From: Bacilli bacterium
Lineage (GTDB): Bacteria > Bacillota_I > Bacilli_A > RFN20 > CAG-288
DNA: 7,314 nt
Assembly (NCBI GenBank): GCA_028707375.1
Contig: JAQWCB010000044.1
Location: 1 to 7,314, forward strand
Direction: 5' to 3'
The stretch's first letter is position 1; each line of letters begins with the position of its first letter. Shown here piece after piece: positions 1-7,307 of this stretch. A program made the position numbers and the translations under genes. The notes beneath the pieces were generated by a model, which worked only from the letters and a program-made list of their open reading frames with translations, did no database searches and was not told the DNA's origin.

Positions 1-1607
1 CCATCTTTAGGACCTAAAATGTTGTGGTTAGCAATCATCAATTCAATCGCTTCTTGCTGAGCCTTCTTCGAAAGCGGAACATGAACTGCCATTTGGTCAC
101 CATCAAAGTCCGCATTAAATCCGGTACAAACCAAAGGATGTAAACGAATAGCACGACCTTCGACTAAAACTGGTTTAAAAGCTTGAATACCAAGTCGGTG
201 CAAAGTTGGAGCACGGTTGAGAAGAACGGGATGATCCTTGATGATTTCTTCAATCGCATCAAGAACTTTCTTATCTTGATTCTCAATCATTTGCATAGCG
301 GCTTTGCGCGTACCAGCTGTCTCATCTTTCATCAATTTTCCCGCAATAAAAGGTGAGAACAAAGAGATAGCCATCTCGCGGGGAATACCGCATTGATCCA
401 TCCGCAAACTGGGACCAACAGCAATAACTGAACGTCCAGAATAATCAACACGTTTACCGAGCAAGTTCTGTCTAAAGCGACCTTGCTTTCCCTTTAGTTG
501 GCTCGAAAGCGACTTCAAAGGGCGATTGCCAGGGCCAGTGACAGCCTTGGAACGACGACCATTATCGATTAAAGCATCAACGGCTTCTTGAAGCATACGA
601 CGCTCATTAATAGTAATAACTTGTGGAGCGTGTTGTTCAATGAATTTTTTCAAACGATTATTACGATTGATAACACGACGATATAAATCATTTAAATCGG
701 AAGCAGCGTATCTTCCACCATCAAGAGGCAACATCGGTCTTAAATCCGGTGGCATAACTGGTAAAACAGTTAAAACCATCCAGGAAGGTTCATTTTTTGA
801 ACGACGAAAGGCATCGATCAAATCCAATCTCTTCAAGAGTTTAATACGCTTTTGGTTCTTAGGTGAAGTCGTTGTTTTCAATTCTTCCTTAATTTTATTA
901 AGTTCTTCATCCAAATCAACTTCCTTAAGCAATTTTTGAATAGCGCCAGCACCCCAGTCAAATTCAGCACCAGTGTACTGGTGAATAAATTTCGAAGTAG
1001 TAGTAAAGTCAACTGGCAATTCCGGATTTCTCAAACGTTCGAGCAAATCGTTAGCGTAAACAATTTGATCATCATCATCGATAACGTGCGAATCAATTAA
1101 ATCATTGATAACCTCAATAAATTTATCGCGCGATGTCCGTTCATTGAGGACCATGCATTTAGCTAAAGCCTTTGATGTGCCTGGATTCAACACGATGTGA
1201 GAAGCATAGTAAACAACTTCTTCAATTTGTTTCGGAGCCACATCAAGTAAAACAGCAATACGCGAAGGCGTTCCCTTTAAATACCAAATATGGGTGCAGG
1301 GAGATGCCAATTTAATATGACCCATTCTCTCGCGTCGAACAGCCTTAATCGTTACTTCAACACCGCACTTTTCACATACTTTACCTGCGTAGCGAGGTTT
1401 TTTATACTTTCCGCACGCACAGTGATAATCCTTGGTAGGTCCAAAGATTTTTTCGCAGAAAAGACCATCCGCTTCCGGCTTCTGCGTACGATAGTTAATG
1501 GTCTCGGCGTTGAGAACTTCACCGCGCGACCATTCTAAGATCTTCTCAGGAGAGGCTAATTTTATTTGAATAGCTGATAACTTATTTAAATCAAATGAAT
1601 ATGCCAT
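1..1607 (-). CDS. rpoC: DNA-directed RNA polymerase subunit beta', N-terminal part (partial)
   Basis: This is the first 535 codons of the largest RNA polymerase subunit, open at the window edge, so the C-terminal more than half is missing. Beta' carries the active-site magnesium and forms the clamp. The ATG at 1607-1605 lies 7 bases after an AGGAGG. Visible in order: the N-terminal zinc site with C63, C65, C78 and C81; VRRERMGHI just after it; the clamp; the rudder/lid region with PPDLRPM and [47 protein letters not shown]; and the catalytic loop NADFDGDQM at residues 498-506, whose three aspartates are D500, D502 and D504. The segment around residues 144-210 looks about 35-40 residues longer than in Bacillus subtilis as I remember that protein. 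The gene starts 2 bases after the rpoB stop and is surely co-transcribed with it. Identification is certain. Confidence 0.98.
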   Translation of the reverse strand, partial: MAYSFDLNKLSAIQIKLASPEKILEWSRGEVLNAETINYRTQKPEADGLFCEKIFGPTKDYHCACGKYKKPRYAGKVCEKCGVEVTIKAVRRERMGHIKLASPCTHIWYLKGTPSRIAVLLDVAPKQIEEVVYYASHIVLNPGTSKALAKCMVLNERTSRDKFIEVINDLIDSHVIDDDDQIVYANDLLERLRNPELPVDFTTTSKFIHQYTGAEFDWGAGAIQKLLKEVDLDEELNKIKEELKTTTSPKNQKRIKLLKRLDLIDAFRRSKNEPSWMVLTVLPVMPPDLRPMLPLDGGRYAASDLNDLYRRVINRNNRLKKFIEQHAPQVITINERRMLQEAVDALIDNGRRSKAVTGPGNRPLKSLSSQLKGKQGRFRQNLLGKRVDYSGRSVIAVGPSLRMDQCGIPREMAISLFSPFIAGKLMKDETAGTRKAAMQMIENQDKKVLDAIEEIIKDHPVLLNRAPTLHRLGIQAFKPVLVEGRAIRLHPLVCTGFNADFDGDQMAVHVPLSKKAQQEAIELMIANHNILGPKD

Positions 1608-1609
1608 GA

Positions 1610-4600
1610 TTATTCCTCCTCATCTTTCTCGATGTCATCGGCAGCACCCAAGATATTTATATCCGGTTCGCTGTCTTCTTCATCTTCCATATCTAATTCG
1701 TCTTCCATCTCCTTAGTACCGCGAGATTTCATATCAAAGATGGAGCGTTTAATCTTCTTCTCTTCCATAATTGACTCACTGGTGATTGAGGAAATATCAA
1801 TTTCTTGATGATTTTCTTTATACAATTTGACATCAATCGCCAAAGCTTGGAGTTCCTTGATAAGAACTCTAAATGACTCAGGCATATTGGGTTTCGGAAT
1901 CGGCTTACTCTTAAGAATAGCTTCATAGCACTTATTGCGCCCGACCATATCATCAGATTTAATCGTAAGCATTTCCTGCAAAACGTAAGCAGCACCATAT
2001 GCTTCAAGTGCCCAAACTTCCATTTCACCAAAACGCTGACCACCCTTTTGGGCTTTACCGCCTAAAGGCTGTTGCGTGACCAAAGAATAAGGTCCAATCG
2101 CACGGGCGTGAAGTTTATCATCAACCATATGTACAAGTTTGATCATGTACATGACACCAACATTGATTCGCGAGTCAAATCTTTCGCCAGTCTCACCAGA
2201 ATAAAGGATGGTCTTTCCATCTTTATCCATACCAGCAGCATCCATCATCTTAATAATCTCTTCGTTGGAAATACCATCAAATACTGGAGTTGAAACTTTC
2301 AATCCTCCAAGTTTGCGGCAAGCCATTCCCAAATGAACTTCAAGAATCTGACCGATGTTCATACGCGAAGGAACACCAAGGGGATTCAAAAGAATATCAA
2401 CCGGCGTACCATCAGGTAAGAAAGGCATGTCTTCTTCAGCCACAATACGTGAAATAACACCTTTGTTACCATGACGTCCAGACATTTTATCACCTTCAGA
2501 AATCTTACGCTTTTGCGCAACATAAACTTTAACTGACTCTAAAACATTCGGGGGAAGCTCATCGCCATTTTTGCGAGAGAAAGTCTTAACCTCGACTACA
2601 ATTCCAGCGCCACCGTGAGGAAGGCGCAAGGAAGTATCCTTCAAATCCTTAGATTTAGATAAAAAGATTGACTGCAACAACTTCTGCTCAGGAGATAAAT
2701 CGGTATCGCCTTTCGGAGAAGTCTTTCCAACTAAAATATCATGTTCCTTAACTTCGGAACCAGGAACGATTATACCTCTAGCATCAAGATTAGCCTTCAT
2801 GGCTGTTGACAAATTAGGAATATCAGCGGTGATGTGCTCACGACCATTTTTCGTCTTGCGAACATCAATGGAATATTCCACAATATGCAAAGTAGTATAA
2901 ACATCATCTTTTACTAAGCGCTCAGACATAACAATAGCATCTTCGTAGTTATATCCGTGCCACGTTGTAAAAGCAATGACAACATTTTGTCCCAATGCCA
3001 AATCACCATGATCCATAGCCGGACCATCAGCGATAGTTTCACTAAATTTTACCCGTTGACCAACTTTTACGATAGGTGTTTGATTCAAGCAAGTGCCTTG
3101 GTTCGACCGCGAGAATTTTTTCAACTTGTATGATCTAATTTTCTTACTATTGTCTTCAAGTACATCAATGCGCTTGGAATCAACATAGGTAACAAGTCCA
3201 TCATCTTTGGCCACAACAGCTGAACCGGAATCGTGAGCAATTTTGTGCTCAAGTCCTGTTCCCACATATGGAGCAGAAGGACGAAGTAAAGGCAACGCTT
3301 GACGCTGCATGTTACCACCCATTTGCGCACGGGTTGCATCATCGTTTTCCAAGAAGGGAATACAAGCGGAAGCAATAGATACGATTTGTTTAGGCGAAAC
3401 ATCAATATAATCAATTTCGGATGCATCGGCGATTATCGTTTCGCCATTGCGACGAGCCATAACCTTATCATCAATAATCTTATGTGTCTTGGAATCAAGA
3501 TTGACATTAGCTTGAGCAATAATGTGGAATCTCTCCTCATCTGCTGACAAGTAATCTGTGTCATCTAAAACAACTTTATCCTTCACCTTGCGGTAAGGAG
3601 ATTCGATAAATCCATATTTATTAATTTTAGCGTAGCACGCCAAATTGGAGATAAGACCAATATTTTGACCTTCAGGTGTTTCAATTGGACAAATACGGCC
3701 ATAGTGAGAATAGTGAACATCACGAACCTCAAATGAAGCGCGATCACGTGTCAATCCACCTGGTCCTAAAGCTGAAATACGTCTTTTATTTGTCAATTCA
3801 GAAAGCGGATTGACCTGATCCATAAATTGTGACAATTGTGAAGAATTAAAGAATTCACGCAAGCAACTAGTAAGTGGCTTGATATTAATTAAATTCTTAG
3901 GTGAGGCCGAACCTGGCTCACGCGAGACTGACATCTTGTCAATGATGATTCTTTCCATTCTAGAAAGACCAGTTCTAAACTGGTTTTGGATAAGTTCACC
4001 AACAGATCTAATTCTTCGATTGGACAAGTGATCAATATCATCAAAATCACCAACGCCATCAATAACATTTAAGAAATATGAGAAGCAAGCAATAATATCG
4101 GAAGGAGTAACATACTCAACCGTAATATTCATATTATTACCGACGGCTTTAACTGTCTCATTCTTGTCTTCATTCGTGTAAATTTCAACAATGTTAACAA
4201 AATTGTGACCGGGTTCATCATCTAAATCCAAGTTGGTTGGAAATTCAAATTGATTAGCACCTTTTTCAAAGAATTTTTCGGCTTGAAGATTTTTTAAAAT
4301 TTCACGCGTGATAAGTGTTCCCTTTTCAACCACGAGTTCACCTTCAACAGAAATCAAATCTTCGGCTACATAATTATTTAACAAGCGATCATAAATACCG
4401 AGTTTCTTATTAATTTTATATCTTCCGGCAATACCCAAATCATATGAACGATGATTAAAGAAACGATTCTTAATCTGCTGAGCAACATCGTCATCGTTTA
4501 TAGGTTCACCAGGACGAAGTTTGGAGAATATCTCCTTCAAAGCATTGATAGAGATTTGCTTATCATCCTTGGTTTCGGTGGGTTCGGGGAATTTTTCCAT

Positions 4601-5290
4601 CGTGTTTTTCAACATCGTGGAATTGTCACCAAAAATATTATAAATATCCGCATCGTGAACAATACCGAGAGCACGAATCAAAGTAAGCGCTGAAACTTTC
4701 TTCTGTTTATCAATACGCACATAGAGAATATCTTTCGCATCGGAAAGAAATTCAAGCCATGTTCCACGCATAGGAATAAGGTCCGCACCATATGTAAAGC
4801 TCGCCGAAGAAACTATTTCCGTTTTCTTCATATAAGCCCCGGATGATCTTACAATTTGCGACTCCACAACTTTTTCGACACCATTGATAATAAAAGTGCC
4901 AGAATCAGTCATAATAGGGAAATCGCCCATAAAGATTTCTTCTTCCTTAATGGAATTATCCTTATCGGTCTCATCCTTCAAGCGCAAGACTATATGCAAA
5001 GGTGCACAATACGTCATATTCGCCGTTTTACATTCAAAATAATCGTTTTTAGGTTCACCAAATTTTAAAGAAACATAATCTAACTGCATCGAGTTATCGG
5101 AATTATGAATCGGGAAAAAATCCTTTAAGACTATATCAAGTCCTTCATCGCGAAGCCACTTAAATGAGTCTGTTTGAATTTCACACAAATTGGGCAATTC
5201 TAATTGACCAGAAATTTTTGAGAAATCAGCACGCTGATTCTCGAGATATTTTATATCGTCTCTATTGAAAATTTCCTCAAAAGTTTTCAT
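1610..5290 (-). CDS. rpoB: DNA-directed RNA polymerase subunit beta
   Basis: This is the complete 1226-residue beta subunit, which with beta' forms the catalytic core of RNA polymerase. It is slightly longer than B. subtilis beta (about 1190) and shorter than E. coli beta (1342). Visible in order: [19 protein letters not shown] at 121-139; the rifampicin pocket from about residue 480 (SQLSQFMDQ, then [11 protein letters not shown]); [24 protein letters not shown] with M661; [13 protein letters not shown] with E783 and D784; [12 protein letters not shown] with catalytic lysines K935 and K943; and near the C-terminus [23 protein letters not shown] positions that bind beta'. Residue N501 stands where E. 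coli has His526, a key rifampicin contact. The last 34 residues are a very acidic tail (19 Asp/Glu). The start ATG follows AAGGGAG with 9 bases between. No frameshift or internal stop is seen. Confidence 0.99.
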   Translation of the reverse strand: MKTFEEIFNRDDIKYLENQRADFSKISGQLELPNLCEIQTDSFKWLRDEGLDIVLKDFFPIHNSDNSMQLDYVSLKFGEPKNDYFECKTANMTYCAPLHIVLRLKDETDKDNSIKEEEIFMGDFPIMTDSGTFIINGVEKVVESQIVRSSGAYMKKTEIVSSASFTYGADLIPMRGTWLEFLSDAKDILYVRIDKQKKVSALTLIRALGIVHDADIYNIFGDNSTMLKNTMEKFPEPTETKDDKQISINALKEIFSKLRPGEPINDDDVAQQIKNRFFNHRSYDLGIAGRYKINKKLGIYDRLLNNYVAEDLISVEGELVVEKGTLITREILKNLQAEKFFEKGANQFEFPTNLDLDDEPGHNFVNIVEIYTNEDKNETVKAVGNNMNITVEYVTPSDIIACFSYFLNVIDGVGDFDDIDHLSNRRIRSVGELIQNQFRTGLSRMERIIIDKMSVSREPGSASPKNLINIKPLTSCLREFFNSSQLSQFMDQVNPLSELTNKRRISALGPGGLTRDRASFEVRDVHYSHYGRICPIETPEGQNIGLISNLACYAKINKYGFIESPYRKVKDKVVLDDTDYLSADEERFHIIAQANVNLDSKTHKIIDDKVMARRNGETIIADASEIDYIDVSPKQIVSIASACIPFLENDDATRAQMGGNMQRQALPLLRPSAPYVGTGLEHKIAHDSGSAVVAKDDGLVTYVDSKRIDVLEDNSKKIRSYKLKKFSRSNQGTCLNQTPIVKVGQRVKFSETIADGPAMDHGDLALGQNVVIAFTTWHGYNYEDAIVMSERLVKDDVYTTLHIVEYSIDVRKTKNGREHITADIPNLSTAMKANLDARGIIVPGSEVKEHDILVGKTSPKGDTDLSPEQKLLQSIFLSKSKDLKDTSLRLPHGGAGIVVEVKTFSRKNGDELPPNVLESVKVYVAQKRKISEGDKMSGRHGNKGVISRIVAEEDMPFLPDGTPVDILLNPLGVPSRMNIGQILEVHLGMACRKLGGLKVSTPVFDGISNEEIIKMMDAAGMDKDGKTILYSGETGERFDSRINVGVMYMIKLVHMVDDKLHARAIGPYSLVTQQPLGGKAQKGGQRFGEMEVWALEAYGAAYVLQEMLTIKSDDMVGRNKCYEAILKSKPIPKPNMPESFRVLIKELQALAIDVKLYKENHQEIDISSITSESIMEEKKIKRSIFDMKSRGTKEMEDELDMEDEEDSEPDINILGAADDIEKDEEE
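1615..1620 (-). promoter_or_regulatory. rpoC ribosome binding site inside the end of rpoB
   Basis: AGGAGG lies 7 bases before the rpoC ATG and wholly inside the last codons of rpoB. The GAG GAG GAA codons for the terminal glutamates of beta double as the Shine-Dalgarno sequence. With only 2 bases between the rpoB stop and the rpoC start, translational coupling of beta and beta' is likely. Confidence 0.9.
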
Positions 5291-5299
5291 TAATAGATT

Positions 5300-5306
5300 C
5301 TCCCTT
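5300..5306 (-). promoter_or_regulatory. rpoB ribosome binding site
   Basis: AAGGGAG lies 9 bases before the rpoB ATG. It is a weaker match to the usual AGGAGG than the sites before rpoC, rplL and rplJ. The core GGAG is intact and the preceding G would form a G-U pair with the 16S 3' end. Confidence 0.75.
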
Positions 5307-5341
5307 CACCAAAAGCCAAGAGTAAAGTAATTCCGAGGCAA

Positions 5342-5387
5342 GTTATTATCCTTAAATAAGACTAGACTTCTTATTTAAAGAAATAAC
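5342..5387 (-). promoter_or_regulatory. Stem-loop in the rpoB leader
   Basis: An inverted repeat sits about 35 bases upstream of the rpoB ribosome binding site. The inner arms TTAAATAAG (5352-5360) and CTTATTTAA (5370-5378) pair perfectly over 9 bp around a 9-base loop. Beyond a small internal loop, GTTATT (5342-5347) and AATAAC (5382-5387) pair for 6 more bp. A second outer pairing is possible between TTATCC (5346-5351) and GGATAA (5388-5393). No U-run follows, so it does not look like a simple terminator. Its role is unknown; it could be a leader structure, a processing site or a protein-binding site. Being AT-only in its main stem, it is of modest stability. Confidence 0.45.
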
Positions 5388-5448
5388 GGATAATTCATAA
5401 CTAAATAAAATATAAAGGCTTTGAAATTATAATTATTTAAGATATCGC

Positions 5449-5474
5449 CATCTAGAGCATATATGCTCTAGATG
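5449..5474 (-). promoter_or_regulatory. Perfect 26-base palindrome between rplL and rpoB (candidate attenuator or processing hairpin)
   Basis: The half-site CATCTAGAGCATA is followed directly by its exact reverse complement. In RNA this gives an 11-bp stem with a 4-base loop, 30 bases after the rplL stop. The 3' flank on the transcript starts GCGATATCTT, with no proper U-run on either strand, so a strong intrinsic terminator is unlikely. In E. coli the rplL-rpoB gap carries a partial transcription attenuator and an RNase III site; a similar role here is inference from position. As DNA it could also be a dimeric operator. Confidence 0.55.
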
Positions 5475-5503
5475 ACAATAATTGAATTCTCGAAAAATAA
5501 TAA

Positions 5504-5875
5504 TTATTTAACTTCGACTTCAGCGCCAGCTTCGGTGAGTTTGTTCTTATAATCTTCGGCTTCAGCGGGTGAAATTTTCTCTTTGATAACGACGGGAGCA
5601 CCATCGACCATTTTCTTTGCATCCATCAAGCCAAGACCGGTAATAGCCTGAACAGCTTTAATAACCTTAACTTTGGAAGCACCAAATGATTTAAGAGTAA
5701 GATCAACGACTGAAGGGCCCTCATCGGCAGCAGCACCAGCAGCGGCTGGAGCAGCAGCGGCCGCGGCAGCTGTAACACCAAATTCATCTTCGATTGCTTT
5801 GACAAGATCCATAACCTCGACAATAGACATTTCTTTTAACGAAGCAATAACATCTTCTTTAACTAATTTTGCCAT
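5504..5875 (-). CDS. rplL: 50S ribosomal protein L7/L12 (bL12)
   Basis: This 123-residue acidic stalk protein is present in several copies per ribosome, bound as dimers to L10, where it recruits and stimulates translation GTPases. The N-terminal dimerisation domain spans about residues 1-35 (MAKLVKEDVIASLKEMSIVE onward). A flexible alanine-rich hinge follows at about 36-50. The globular factor-binding domain begins near residue 55 and shows the family signature SKVKVIKAVQAITGLGLMDA from residue 67 and MVDGAP at 89-94. The usual EKTEF-like entry into the C-terminal domain is replaced by PSVVDLTL. The length is normal. It lies 66 bases after rplJ and 213 bases before rpoB. The AGGAGG is unusually far (13 bases) from the ATG, but no better start exists. 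Confidence 0.98.
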   Translation of the reverse strand: MAKLVKEDVIASLKEMSIVEVMDLVKAIEDEFGVTAAAAAAAPAAAGAAADEGPSVVDLTLKSFGASKVKVIKAVQAITGLGLMDAKKMVDGAPVVIKEKISPAEAEDYKNKLTEAGAEVEVK

Positions 5876-5888
5876 AATGTAATTTTTT

Positions 5889-5894
5889 CCTCCT
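5889..5894 (-). promoter_or_regulatory. rplL ribosome binding site with long spacing
   Basis: AGGAGG is a full consensus site, but 13 bases separate it from the rplL ATG, against the usual 5-9. The bases either side, AATGTAA (5911-5917) and TTACATT (5876-5882), are complementary, so the site could sit in the loop of a hairpin whose 3' arm touches the start codon. Confidence 0.7.
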
Positions 5895-5925
5895 ATTTAT
5901 TTTTGAATTTTTACATTTTGTGGAT

Positions 5926-5947
5926 AAATAAGTGAATTCACTTATTT
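5926..5947 (-). promoter_or_regulatory. 22-base palindrome over the rplJ stop codon
   Basis: AAATAAGTGAA is followed by its exact reverse complement. In RNA this gives a 9-bp stem, AAAUAAGUG with CACUUAUUU, and an AAUU loop. The 5' arm contains the rplJ TAA stop codon and the 3' arm is U-rich, ending CUUAUUUAUCC. It could be a weak attenuator or an RNA-processing or stability element between the L10 and L12 genes. Strong termination is unlikely because rplL must be made in excess over rplJ. Confidence 0.45.
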
Positions 5948-6433
5948 TTCTAACGATTCGCCGTAGGCTTTTAAAACCATAGCAAATCTGGTGACGGGGC
6001 TCTGCAGTACAGAAAGAAAAATGGAAATAGCATTTTCTTTTGTGCCAACTGAGGCAAGAGACATTGCTCTCTCAGCATCGCAGAATGTACCATCAATAAC
6101 AGCGCCCTTGACTTCCATAGCTTTATTTGCTGTAACAAATTTAGCTAAAACAGGTAAAGCTGCTGTTGGATCACCACATGTGATGATTGCATTTGGACCA
6201 ACCAATACAGGTTCAAAGTTCTTTAAAGCTTCGCCGCTAAGAGCACGTTTTACGAGTGTGTTCTTATTGACTTCAAACTTTGCACCAACATTCTTAAGGT
6301 CTTTTCTAAGTGAACTGAGTTTACTGACGTTCAAGTTGTGATATGTGACAACAATGGCACATTGACTTGATGTTAATTCATCAGAAATACGTTTAACCTC
6401 AGCTTCTTTAGACTTTAGTACGTTTTTGTTCAT
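5942..6433 (-). CDS. rplJ: 50S ribosomal protein L10 (uL10)
   Basis: This 163-residue protein anchors L7/L12 dimers to 23S rRNA at the ribosomal stalk base and, with them, represses its own mRNA. The N-terminal rRNA-binding domain shows CAIVVTYHNLNVSKLSSLRK at about residues 25-44, NKNTLVKRA at 56-64 and then VGPNAI, all typical of the family. The C-terminal helix that carries L12 dimers is the end segment with LSVLQSPVTRFAMVLKAY. The length matches B. subtilis L10 (about 166). The ATG at 6433-6431 was chosen because a full AGGAGGTG lies 9 bases upstream. An in-frame ATG 16 codons further up (6481) has no ribosome binding site and would extend into the regulatory leader with residues unlike L10. 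Confidence 0.97.
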   Translation of the reverse strand: MNKNVLKSKEAEVKRISDELTSSQCAIVVTYHNLNVSKLSSLRKDLKNVGAKFEVNKNTLVKRALSGEALKNFEPVLVGPNAIITCGDPTAALPVLAKFVTANKAMEVKGAVIDGTFCDAERAMSLASVGTKENAISIFLSVLQSPVTRFAMVLKAYGESLEK

Positions 6434-6442
6434 CGATTTACA

Positions 6443-6448
6443 CCTCCT
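6443..6448 (-). promoter_or_regulatory. rplJ ribosome binding site (decides the start)
   Basis: AGGAGG, extended to AGGAGGTG, lies 9 bases before the ATG at 6433. It fixes the start of L10 at that codon rather than at the upstream ATG at 6481. Its first bases also belong to a small hairpin at 6446-6468. Confidence 0.9.
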
Positions 6449-6468
6449 ATCTTTTTTCGAAATATAGG
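6446..6468 (-). promoter_or_regulatory. Small hairpin sharing bases with the rplJ ribosome binding site
   Basis: In RNA, CCUAU pairs with AUAGG, then after one A-G mismatch UUU pairs with AAA around a CGAAA loop. The AGG of AUAGG is the first half of the AGGAGG. It would partly hide the rplJ ribosome binding site. The stem is short, so the effect may be slight. Confidence 0.35.
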
Positions 6469-6500
6469 CAACAATATCCATAATATTCTTATTAAATAAG

Positions 6501-6532
6501 AAAGATGATTTATAAGGTTATAAATAATCTTT
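6501..6532 (-). terminator. Candidate attenuator hairpin in the rplJ leader
   Basis: A near-perfect inverted repeat: AAAGAU pairs with AUCUUU, then after one U-C mismatch AUUUAUAA faces UUAUAAAU with CC at the centre. The transcript continues CUUAUUUAAU, so the 3' arm runs into a U-rich stretch. It follows directly on the L10-binding element and shares its last base (6532). In B. subtilis the L10 leader controls by transcription attenuation, so this is the natural place for a terminator. The stem is AU-only apart from two G-C pairs, so strength is uncertain. Confidence 0.5.
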
Positions 6533-6578
6533 ACCTCGACAGTATTATTAAGTTTTTACACCGCTGTGGTCTATGGTA
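6532..6578 (-). promoter_or_regulatory. L10 leader: binding element for the L10-L12 complex
   Basis: The transcript between rplA and rplJ carries UACC AUAGACC, CAGCGGUG, ACUUAAU and CUGUCGAGGUA in the order and spacing of the L10 leader known from Firmicutes rplJ operons. UACC (6575-6578) pairs with GGUA (6532-6535). The AUA bulge followed by GA, facing GA on the other strand (6536-6537), has the form of a kink-turn. ACAG and CUGU form the next short stem. In other bacteria L10 bound to L12 recognises this element and represses rplJ-rplL. Recognition is from memory of the family consensus, not a covariance search, but the match of the conserved single-stranded bases is strong. Confidence 0.82.
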
Positions 6579-6619
6579 TTGATTGCTTTTGATCTGATAC
6601 TTACTTCTAACAATATAAA

Positions 6620-7300
6620 TTAGAGAGCAAGGCGAATGGCGGGGCCCATAGTTGAATGGACTGTAGCACTTTTAACATAGGTGCCTTTGACTGCAGCGGG
6701 TCTGATTCTAACAATCATATCAATGACCGATTGAATATTCTGTGCAATCTTTTCGGCATCAAATGAGCATTTAGCAACTGAAAAATGAACATTTCCATCT
6801 TTGTCAGCTCGATAGGATACTTTACCATTCTTAATTTCTTTAATGGCTTTTCCTATTTCCATTGAAACTGTTCCCGTTTTAGGGTTGGGCATAAGTCCCT
6901 TAGGTCCTAAAATACGACCCATACGACCTAATTGTCCCATCATATCTGGAGTAGCAACAATTATGTCAAAATCGAACCAGTTTTCCTTCGAAATCTTTTC
7001 AAGCAACTCAGCGCCACCAACAAAATCAGCACCAGCTTCCTTAGCTTCGTCAACTTTTGTTCCCGTAATGGCTAAAATTTTCTTTGTTTTACCATTGCCA
7101 TTAGGAAGAGAAATCGTTCCTCTTAATTGCTGATCAGGTTGTTTAGTATTAATGTTGAGATTAAAACAGACTTCAACCGTCGAATCGAAGTTAGTCATCG
7201 CTGTTTTCTTAACCAATTCAGCAGCTTCTGCAACTGTGTATTGCTTTCCCTTTTCGATAAGTGCTTTAGCAGCAGTGTATTTCTTTGATAATTTTTTCAT
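6620..7300 (-). CDS. rplA: 50S ribosomal protein L1 (uL1)
   Basis: This 226-residue protein forms the L1 protuberance at the ribosomal E site, binds 23S rRNA, and in many bacteria also represses its own rplK-rplA mRNA. The family signatures are DQQLRGTISLPNGNGKT from residue 56, FDFDIIVATPDMMGQ from about 109, the near-invariant GRILGPKGLMPNPKTGTV ending at residue 145, and the C-terminal GTYVKSATVHSTMGP. It ends a few residues earlier than B. subtilis L1 (about 232). Two ATGs lie in frame at 7306 and 7300. GGGAG is 1 base from the first and 7 from the second, so the second (MKKLSKKYT) is preferred; the other would add only Met-Lys. rplK is expected just upstream, outside the window. Confidence 0.97.
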   Translation of the reverse strand: MKKLSKKYTAAKALIEKGKQYTVAEAAELVKKTAMTNFDSTVEVCFNLNINTKQPDQQLRGTISLPNGNGKTKKILAITGTKVDEAKEAGADFVGGAELLEKISKENWFDFDIIVATPDMMGQLGRMGRILGPKGLMPNPKTGTVSMEIGKAIKEIKNGKVSYRADKDGNVHFSVAKCSFDAEKIAQNIQSVIDMIVRIRPAAVKGTYVKSATVHSTMGPAIRLAL

Positions 7301-7307
7301 CTTCATT

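Noticed and set aside
640..939. Plus-strand open frame of 99 codons opposite rpoC, and similar ones opposite rpoB, rplJ and rplA
   Set aside because: All lie within strongly conserved minus-strand genes, lack ribosome binding sites and give low-complexity products resembling nothing known.
5426..5431. TATAAT on the minus strand in the rplL-rpoB gap as a possible rpoB promoter
   Set aside because: No TTGACA-like hexamer lies about 17 bases upstream and there is no extended -10 TG. In such AT-rich sequence the hexamer is expected by chance.
5429..5511. 12-base direct repeat ATAATTATTTAA at 5429-5440 and 5500-5511 flanking the palindrome
   Set aside because: The repeat is pure A/T, one copy covers the rplL stop codon, and no element or open frame lies between. 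Chance in AT-rich sequence is the simplest reading.
5673..5882. Plus-strand open frame with a long alanine run opposite rplL
   Set aside because: It is the antisense shadow of the alanine-rich hinge of L7/L12 (GCN codons read in reverse). It has no ribosome binding site and no family resemblance.
6434..6481. 16-codon upstream extension of rplJ from the ATG at 6481
   Set aside because: There is no ribosome binding site before it, the extra residues do not look like L10, and it would overlap the leader hairpins. The ATG at 6433 has an AGGAGGTG.
5352..6500. Recurrent TTAAATAAG / AAATAAG words in all three intergenic gaps as a shared operator
   Set aside because: The same TTAAATAAG also occurs inside rpoC codons 7-9 (TTA AAT AAG), so it is not specific to gaps, and it is low-complexity A/T-rich sequence.
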